Below, piece by piece: positions 1 to 9,500 of a DNA stretch of 12,437 nt; the first letter of the stretch is position 1; every line of letters begins with the position of its first letter. The stretch is from assembly GCA_003024985.2 (NCBI GenBank), contig PXIH01S0041829.1; one strand, 5' to 3'. The stretch comes from Euperipatoides rowelli. Lineage: Eukaryota; Onychophora; Udeonychophora; Euonychophora; Peripatopsidae. The notes under the pieces were generated by a model. The model ran no database searches. It worked only from the letters and a program-made list of their open reading frames with translations, and was not told the DNA's origin. A program made the position numbers and the translations under genes.

Positions 1-160
1 CTTGCAAGGCAGCAAGGGACAACCTGGATTGTCATTGGTTTGTGTGTGACTGCTTATTCATTATATTCACAGCTATCCCCCATATCTAGGGGAAATTGCA
101 CTATCCGCAACCTGTGGACGCATCCACTAGCAGCCAACCATGCCAAGGGCTACTGGTATA
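1..160. other. GC-richer 5' segment of unknown nature
   Basis: By direct count 77 of these 160 bases are G or C, about 48 percent, against a strongly A/T-rich sequence that begins just after and continues to the splice acceptor at 433. The change is abrupt near position 160. The segment could be an older transposon fragment, an upstream exon (a CAG acceptor-like site ends at 72 and a weak GT donor-like site lies at 156-157), or unrelated intron sequence. No terminal repeats, recognisable protein or RNA gene can be supported. The open frame across it runs into phenylalanine-rich poly-T translation and is not gene-like. Confidence 0.35.
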
Positions 161-433
161 TAGTCTATTGTATTTATTTATTTTTATTTTTCAATTTTTT
201 TTTACTTTGTATTCATATTGCAAAAACCGATTTAGGACCTTCTGGGTCATTGTTTTTGGAATTTTTTTTTTTTTCTGAGAGGTGGAGAGGGCATAATGTT
301 TAGGAGACAAGTATTATTAGATATGAAAATATTTGCCTCATAAAAAAGGGCATATACCCCTAAAATTAATTAACCACATATATTTAGTATTGTAGCTAAA
401 ATAACATTCTCATAATTTTTTTTTATGTTGCAG
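161..433 (+). other. AT-rich probable 3' end of an intron
   Basis: This stretch holds long T runs, no plausible coding frame, and ends in a good 3' splice site, so it is best read as the tail of an intron in the 5' untranslated region of the zinc-finger gene. The matching donor is not convincingly visible and probably lies upstream of the window. A promoter inside the stretch cannot be excluded, but no clear TATA or initiator arrangement can be defended. Confidence 0.55.
409..433 (+). promoter_or_regulatory. 3' splice acceptor with branch-like site
   Basis: A CTCAT pentamer at 409-413 matches the loose metazoan branch consensus YTNAY, with its A at 412, 21 bases before the final intron base. 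Nine consecutive T residues follow at 416-424, and the site ends in TTGCAG, giving a cut after 433. This is the strongest acceptor-like signal upstream of the long reading frame. If it is used, the TAG at 526-528, in frame with the long ORF, forces translation to begin downstream of it, which supports the ATG at 562. Later AG dinucleotides at 527-528 and 540-541 are weaker alternatives. Confidence 0.65.
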
Positions 434-561
434 ATTTCAATTATGCATGTCCATTGCCTGGATCCTTTTATTTTAAAGAAATTATACTTTTGGCTGAACA
501 TTTTTTATCTTAATTGGAAATTAATTAGTGCATTGAAATAGTGACATTTGAAGGACCCAAG
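434..561 (+). other. 5' untranslated leader of the zinc-finger gene
   Basis: This is the exon sequence between the proposed acceptor and the chosen start codon. It has stops in the frame of the main ORF (TAG at 526-528) and two upstream ATGs, at 443 and 447, in the other two frames. The first ATG lies only nine bases downstream of the splice junction. The extent depends on the acceptor at 433 being real. Confidence 0.55.
443..541 (+). CDS. upstream ORF, 32 codons
   Basis: An ATG at 443 has A at -3 (position 440) and opens 32 codons ending at TAG 539-541, 20 bases before the main start codon. A second ATG at 447 opens a nine-codon ORF ending at TAA 474-476 in another frame. Neither peptide resembles anything I recognise. 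If the leader starts at 434, a scanning ribosome would meet both before the main ATG, so they could lower translation of the giant protein or require reinitiation. They may be chance ATGs in AT-rich DNA; a functional peptide is not claimed. Confidence 0.3.
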   Translation: MHVHCLDPFILKKLYFWLNIFYLNWKLISALK

Positions 562-3500
562 ATGTTTGATTGCAATATATGTCAAAGGATTTTTTATCGT
601 ATGGAAGACTATCAACGGCACATGTTGAAAGATCATGTGCTAGATAGTCTCCAAAAAAAACAACATGTTTTAAAACATTTAGCTGTACAAAAGACTACTG
701 AGACTAGTTGCACACTTTCGGAATCATCTACATCGGCTGCTGATGATGAAATTGTGAAGAAGAATGAAACGATTGATGAACCTAATTTATCAAAAGTAAA
801 TGAAAAGGCTTCAATAAATCAACAAAAATTAAAGAAAAATGGTAATGATTCAGCAGAAATGCAAGTTAAAGAAATGCCGTCAAAGTGTAGTCCTACTGAT
901 TCATTGCCAAATCATCCTATTAAGCAGGAATTAATGGATGAATTTGAAAACAGTGATGATGATGCATCAATGGAACACCATCTTTGGAGGTTTGCAGCTG
1001 TTGATGTAAAAATGGAAAATAGTAACGATGAGGAAGAAGCAAATGAAATAACTGATACTCTAAGAGCCCAAAAGCTTGCGGCAGCATTTAACGAAGCTCA
1101 GGAAAAGACTAACAAACAATCAAGTTCAAGTCCTTTTGTTTATAGATGTAATATGCAACATTGTGGATCTCCTTTCACGTCATTAGAAACATTAGATTAC
1201 CATTTGAGTTGTCATAGCAAGCTTGGAAGTAATTACAAATGTCCAGAATGCTCAACAACATTTAAACAATGGTATCGACTAAAAAGTCATTTATGGAAAA
1301 ATCACAAGATTGATGTCGACATGTCTTCTTGTGAGATGTGTGATTTTAAAGCTTGTTACGGTTTTTATGTTTCAGCACATTGTCAGCGAATGCATGCCAG
1401 GGATCAATATTTCACGTGCAAAGTTTGTGAAGAAATGTTCAATCAGATTTCAAATCTTGAAGAACATTCAAAATTGCATCAAGATGTGTTTACATTTGAA
1501 TGTACGATTTGCCATTATGCTTTTATGGATCTTGAAAGTTTGAAGAAACATAATGAAATAAAAAATATTCCTCCTCATTTAAACCAGGTATTAAATGAAT
1601 TTAAGTGTTATACAAAACATTGTGGCTCTCGTTTCTCTAGCGATGAAAATTTAAATTATCACCAGCAGTGTCATAACTCTGAAGAAAGGAACTATAAATG
1701 TCCCGAATGTGCAGCGACTTTTAAACATTGGCATCAGTTAAAGCCACACTTATGGGAACAACATAAACTTGACATTGATATGTTTACCTGTACTATCTGT
1801 GGGTTAAAAACTAACTATGCAGCTACTTTGGCCTCACATTGTCAGGGATCACATGCTAAAAGCCAGCGATTTATCTGCAAAATATGTAATGAGGTATTCG
1901 ATCATTGTACTCAGATTCCAGAACATTCAAAGTTGCACGAAGATTTCAAATATGAATGTGTTATTTGTTGCTATAATTTTACAGATTTAGATGGTATATT
2001 CAAACATAGTGGAGGAGAAAATCTAATGAAAATCAGTAATGAAAACAAATGCTACATGCAGCATTGTGGTTCTCGTTTTGAGACTGAAGAAAGTTTGAAT
2101 TATCATTTAAAGTGCCATAATCGTGAAGAAAATAATTATAAATGTCCAGAATGTTCAGTAACTTATAAACAATGGCACCAGTTGAAGCAACATTTGTGGC
2201 AACAACATAACATCGATGTTGAAATGTCTCGTTGTGAATTGTGTAACTATAAAGCTTGCTATATTTTTAACGTAGCTCAACACTGTCAACGAGTGCACGC
2301 AAATCAACAATTGTTTCTTTGCAAGATTTGCGACCAAGTTCTTGATCATCGACAACTATTGCCTGATCATTCCAAACTTCATGATGAAATTAGGTACGAA
2401 TGTAACATTTGCCATAGTGTGTTCAATAATCTTTTAAATGTATTCAAACACAATGCAAAAACCTTTGTTAATGGAATTACAACTTTTATTGATGGTTGTA
2501 ATGATTCCAAATGTAACTCACCATATAGTAAAAAAAATGAAATTGATGAAAATGATCCAGATATATTAGAATCTGAATCAAATGAAACTGAAGATGGAAG
2601 TAATTCTTTCAGAGAATCAGAATTTTCTAATTATCGTTGTAGTTATCAGTACTGTGGTACTCGTTTTAAAACAGAAGAAAGTCTCAAGTACCACCAAAAT
2701 TGCCACAATAATGAATTTGGAGGCTATTTGTGTCCTGAATGCTCCACTGTATTTAAAAACTGGCACCATTTAAAACAACATCTTTGGGAATTTCACAAAG
2801 TTGACTTAGATATGCTATGTTGTAACGCTTGTGATTATAAAACTCATTACTCGCATACTCTCTCGACCCATTGTCGAGCATCACATGTTAAAGATCAGCA
2901 GTTCATTTGCAAAATATGTAAAGAAGTCTGCGAAGATTCTGCTTCTGCTGAAAAACATTCAAATTCACATGAGGAATTTAAGTTTGAGTGTACTTTGTGT
3001 GGCATAATGCTTATTGATTTAGAAATGATATCAAAGCACATAGATGGGAAGAAGATGTATAAGCTACCTAGACAAAGTACAAATGAGTTTAGATGTTACG
3101 CTAAGCATTGTGGTTGTCGGTTTTCAACAGAAGAGAAGCTTGAATATCATCAGAAATGTCACAACCCTGAAGAAAGAAACTATAAATGTCCTGAATGTTC
3201 AGCTCCTTTCAAACACTGGCATCAGTTAAAACCACATCTCTGGGAACATCACAAACTAGATATTGATATGTACACATGCACTGTCTGTGGATTTAAAACT
3301 CATTATGCTGCCACATTATCGTTGCATTGCCAAGGATTACATACAAGAAATCAACAATTCATTTGCAAAGTTTGCGATCAGGTGCTTGAAAATTCCATTT
3401 TAATTTTGGATCATTCCAAGCTTCATGAAGATTATAAATATGAATGCAGCATTTGCCATTATATTTTTACTGACGAAGAAGCTATACACAAGCATAATGG

Positions 3501-6500
3501 GGGGGATGTCATAAAAACAAATATTGATAATAAATGTTATATGCCTCACTGTGGTTCTAGATTTGACACTGAAGAGAATTTAAATTATCACTTAAAATGT
3601 CATAATAGAGATGAAAACAACTACAAGTGTCCGGAGTGTGCAACTACATTCAAACAGTGGCACCAATTGAAGCAACATCTATGGCTACAACACAAAGTTG
3701 ATGTCGAAATGTCCCGATGTGAGCTGTGTAATTACAAAGCTTGTTATATCTTTAATGTAGCACAACATTGTCAGAGAATGCATGCAAATCAACAGCTTTT
3801 TATCTGTAAGATCTGTGATCAAGTGTTTGACCATCGTCAATTTCTTTCAGAACATTCCAAAATGCATGAAGAAATTAAGTATGAATGCAATATATGTCAT
3901 TGCTTATTTACTACCCTTCTGAATATTTTTAAACATAATGTGAAAACATCGGTTAAAGGTGTTCTGAACCTTAATGCTGATATAAGTGATGATTCTGCAT
4001 CTGGTAAGAAAAGTGAATTGGATGAAAATGAAGATTTCGATATTTTAGATCCAAATGAAATAAAAAATGTGAATCGCTCTTTTGTTGATTTTGACAACTT
4101 TCCTTTTCGATGCAGCTTTCAGCATTGTGGTTCTCGTTTCAGAAGTGACGAAAACCTACAGTATCATCAAAAATGCCATAACCTCGAACTTGGCGGTTAT
4201 ATTTGTCCTGAATGTTCTAATATTTTTAAATATTGGCATCATTTAAAACCTCACCTGTGGGAAACTCATAAACTTAACTTGGATATGTGCGGCTGTAACA
4301 TGTGTGATTATAAAACCTATTATGCGGCCACATTAGCCACCCATTGCCGAGCTTCACATGGCAGAGATCAACAGTTTATGTGCAAGACTTGCAACGAGAT
4401 ATGTGAAAATTCTTTTATTGTTGAAAAACATTCACTTGCCCATCAAGAATTTAAATATGAATGTCAAGTTTGTGGAATAATCTTCCCAGATTTAGAATGT
4501 ATATCCAAACATGTAGATGTTAGGAAATCAAAACAAGTACGACAAAACTCTAATGAATTTAGATGCTTCACAAAACATTGTGGTTGTCGATTCTCAACAG
4601 AAGAGAGATTGCAGTATCATCAGAAATGTCACAATTTAGAAGAGAGAAATTATACCTGTCCAGAATGTTCATCCATTTACAAACATTGGCACCAGTTGAA
4701 ACCTCATCTTTGGGATCAGCATAAGCTAGATATTGACATGAGTACTTGTACCATATGTGGTTTAAAAACCAATTATGCAGCTACTCTTGCCTCACACTGC
4801 CAGGGGTCACATTTCAAAAGCCAACAGTTCATTTGCAAGCTTTGTGATCAGTTATTTGAAGATTGTTCTCTACTTGCGGAACATATTAAACTTCATGAGG
4901 AACAAAAAATTGAATGTAGCATTTGTCATTATACTTTTTTAGACCTAGATAGTGTCGAGAAACATAACGGAGGGGATATTGACAAGTCGACTAGTGATTA
5001 TAAATGTTATATGCAGCATTGCAATTCTCACTTTGAAAATGAAGAAAATTTGAATTATCATTTAAGATGCCATAATCGGGATGAAAACAACTATAAATGC
5101 CCAGAATGCTCTGTATTATTTAAACAGTGGCATATGCTGAAACAGCATTTATGGCAGCAGCATAAAGTTGATATGGAAATGTGTCATTGTGAATTATGTA
5201 ATTACAAGGCGTGTTATATTTACAATGTGGCCCAACATTGCCAAAGAGTCCATGCAAATCAGCAATTGTTCATTTGTAAAGTTTGTGATCAAGTTTTTGA
5301 TCATCGACAATTTCTTTCGGAACATTCCAAATTGCATGAAGAAATTAAATATGAATGTAATGTATGCCATAGTGTCTTTGTAAATTTGACTAGTGCTTTT
5401 AGACACAATGCTAAAACTGCCATTAATGGATTGATGAATATAAAAATTGAAGGTGACGATTTGGAAAAAATGGATATGTCAAATGATGGAGAATTATTCG
5501 GAGGTGAATGTGCGAACGACTTTGGTGAAGATAGAGTCAGCCGTTATTTTATTGAATCTGGAAGTTGCTCCTTTAAGTGTAATTATCAACATTGTGGTTC
5601 CACATTCAAATCAGATGAAACACTAAAATTTCATCAGTCCTGTCACAATCCAGAAGCAGGCGGTTATCTTTGTCCAGAATGCTACACAATTTTTAAATAT
5701 TGGCACCATTTAAAACCGCATCTCTGGGAACAACATAAAATTGATATTGATATGTGCAGCTGCAGATTATGTGATTATAAAACTCCATATTCAACCGCTA
5801 TGATAACTCATTGTCGTGCTTCTCATACTAAAGAGCAACAATTCATTTGTAATATTTGCAATGATGTATGTGATGACTCTAATACTATTGAAACACATTC
5901 CTCTTCTCATGAAGAACTTAAATATGAATGCACTGTTTGCCAGTCTGTATTTTCTGAGCTAGAAACAGTTTTGAAGCATAATAATGCTAGAAAAGCTGTT
6001 CGATTATCTTTGCAAAACTCAAATGAATACAGATGTTTTACAAAACATTGTGGTTCTCGTTTTAGTACGCCTGAAAAATTGATTTATCATAAAAACTGTC
6101 ACAATCAGGAAGAAGGAAGTAATTATAAATGTCCAGAATGTTCCAAAACGTTCAGATTTTGGCATGTTTTGAAGCCTCATTTATGGGAGGAACACAAAAT
6201 CGATATAGATTTATGTGCCTGTTCGATTTGTGGATTCAAAACTAATTACGCTGCTACTTTGGCCCAACACTGCCAAGGATCCCATACTAGAAATCAGTGT
6301 TTTATTTGTTTAATATGTGATCAGTTGTTTGAGCAGTGCTCATTCCTTGAAGAACATTGTAAATTGCACGAAGAAGTTAAACTAAGATGCAGTGTTTGTC
6401 AGTATATCTTTACAGATTTGGAAAATATCACCAAACACAATGGCACTGGCCAGTTGATAAAAATTGATGATGATTATCGTTGTCATATTCAGCATTGCGG

Positions 6501-9500
6501 GTCTCGTTTTAAAACTGAAGAAAATCTTCTCTATCATATCACTTGCCATGATCGAGAAGGAGGCAATTATAAATGTCCAGAATGTTCAACAAACTTCAAA
6601 CAGTGGCATATATTAAAGACCCATATTTGGCAGCAACATCAGATAGACGTTGAAATGTTTAAATGTGAAGTGTGTGTCTTCAAAGCTTGTTATTCTTTTA
6701 ACGTAGCACAGCATTGTCAGAGAGTGCATGCTGGGCAACAACTCTTCATATGCAAAGATTGTGGCCATGTCTTTGAAGATCCTCATCTGATTCCTCAACA
6801 TTCTAATAGTCATGAGAAAATGAAATATGAATGCAATGTTTGCCATCATTTACTGACTGACCTAAAAGGATTATTTAAACATAATGGTGTTGAAATAAGT
6901 AGAGTTAAAAGTGAAGGGGATGATGAAATCAGTGATGATTCACTAATTAGTGAAGAATTAAGAAAGAGCGAGGATAGTTTTGCAGAACAAAATGAGATTC
7001 AAGATTTCCATTGCAGTTTTTCAGACTGTGATATTACTTTCAAGGCCGAAGAAACTTTAAAATATCATCAAAATTCCCACCAGTTAAATGGAACTGGTTT
7101 TACTTGTCAAGAATGTTCGGATTTATTTGTAACTTGGCATCAGTTAAAATCTCACTTATATGCAGACCATAAACTGGATGCTGATCTATGCAGCTGTAAT
7201 TTGTGCGAGTATAAAACGTATTCACACTCTGATTTAGTTTTGCATTGTCGAGGAATTCATATCAAAGAACAAAAATTTATTTGTGATGAATGTGATAATG
7301 TCGAGGAAAGCTCTAATGTTGTCGAACATTCTTCTACACACGCTAACTTCAAATACCATTGTTATGTTTGTAACTCTGTCTTTGCTGATAAAGATATTTT
7401 AGGCAGGCACAATGAATTAAAAAGTAATTCCAGACAATTCTCAACAGTTGACTTCAGATGCTACACCAAACATTGTGGAACTAGGTTTTCTTCTGAAGAC
7501 AAATTGGCTTACCATCAGAAATGTCACAATCTTCAAGATAAAAATTATAGTTGTCCTGAATGTAGTGAGCAATACAGATTTTGGCATTTATTGAAGCCTC
7601 ATTTATGGGATTATCATAGAATTGATATGGATTTGGTTTCTTGCAATCTTTGTGACCATAAAGCAAATTATCAGTCTTATTTAGCCACTCACTGTCAAAT
7701 CATGCATGCTAAAGATCAGCGTTTTACTTGCAAAATGTGCAATGAAACCTTGGAAAATACTGTAGGTTTATATGGCCATTCCCAACTTCACAAAGAACAG
7801 AAATATCAATGTAGTGGTTGTCATTATGTCTTTACAACTTTATCAAATGTATACAAACACAATGCAAATATCTATCAAAACAAAGACTGTTCTGAATACA
7901 AGTGTCAAACTCTTCATTGTGGAACTAAATTTAAAAGTGAAGAAAATTTAAAATATCATGAAAAAAGCCATGATCGAGAGGAGGGGAATTATAAGTGTCC
8001 AGAATGTTCTTTTCCTTTCAAGCAGTGGCACATTTTAAAGGGACATCTTTGGGAAGATCATAAGGTTGACATTGAAATGTTTAAATGTGAATTATGTGAA
8101 TATAAAGCTTGCTATTCCTACAATGTTGCCACTCACTGTTATAAAAAGCATTTAGTAGACCAGAAATTTACCTGTAAGATTTGTGATAAAGAACCAGAAG
8201 AAATTGCTGTCATTCCCGAACATTCCAAATTACACAAGGAACAAAAATTTGAGTGCAGTGTGTGTCATCACTTATTTTCTGATTTGCGAAGTACATTCAA
8301 GCATCATGGCTCAACCTATACTGTGAAAAGAACTTCTGTGGAAAATGATTCTAAACAAGTTACTCCTAAAAAGCCTAGAAAAACTGCTGATGAAAATTGC
8401 TTGGAAGAATCACATAATAGTAATTTAAGACAAAATATAAAAGTTGAAGTCAATGACGAAGAAGAATCTGGTCGAATTTTGCGACCTCGCCGATCTCATA
8501 GTGAAGCTGTAGAATTGAAAGGAAAAAGTACTAGATTGTGGTACTGGTATTCTTATAATTTTGTTTATAAATGCAATGCTCAACATTGTGGTTCTCGTTT
8601 TAAAACTGAGGAAAACTTAAAATATCATCAAAACTGTCACAATGCAGAAACCAAAAACTACAAATGCCCAGAATGCTCTAGTCCATTTAAACAGTGGCAC
8701 ATATTGAAACAACATCTATGGGATCATCATAGAACTGACGTAGATATGTTTCCTTGTGAATTGTGCAATTTTAAAGCTTGTTACTCTGCAGGCGTGACCA
8801 CTCATTGCCAAATGGTACATGGCAAAGATCAACACTTTATTTGCCGAAATTGTAATATTACAATTGATAGTGGAGATTCCTTGCAAGAACATTCACTTAT
8901 ACATGATACTACTGCTTTACAATACGAATGCAGCATATGTCATCATTTGTTCATGGATATAGAATCTATAACTAAACACAATTCCATTAAGGATGGCATT
9001 ACTCAGTCTTATCGTAGACTTAAAGAATATGTCTATAAATGCACAGCCCGTTATTGTGGATGTTGCTTTAAAACTGAAGAAAATTTACAGTACCATTTGC
9101 GCTGCCATAATATAAAAGATAAGAACTACATTTGTCCAGAATGTTCTCAGGTATATGCTTTTTGGCATCATTTGAAATATCATTTGTGGAAAATTCATAA
9201 AGTAAATGTTGAAATGTTCTCATGTGAGAGTTGCACTTTTAAAGCTTGCTATAAAGCCATTGTAGCTCAACATTGCAGACATTTCCATGCCAGAAGCCAA
9301 AGTATCTTGTGTAAGAGTTGTAATACGATATTTGACAATATTCAATTATTTCAGGTACATGCGGAAGATCATGAACAGCATAAGTATGAGTGTTGTGTTT
9401 GCCACCAGCTCTTCACTGAAATAGAAACTACTGTTAAGCATTTTGAAGGTGAAACGGATACAGAGGAATCTACCTCTGTAGATGCTGAAAATGGTAGAGT

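Noticed and set aside
40-303. 87-residue plus-strand reading frame upstream of the gene
   Set aside because: Its second half is translated poly-T (Phe/Leu runs), there is no domain, and it lies in what looks like an intron.
541-561. GTG at 541 as the start of the long protein
   Set aside because: GTG is not a normal eukaryotic start; the ATG at 562 is in the same frame, has A at -3, and directly precedes the first finger.
2155-2355. Minus-strand frames at 2155-2355, 5194-5406 and 6613-6849 that resemble each other
   Set aside because: They are antisense to the same part of C-type modules 3, 9 and 12; their similarity follows from the plus-strand repeats.
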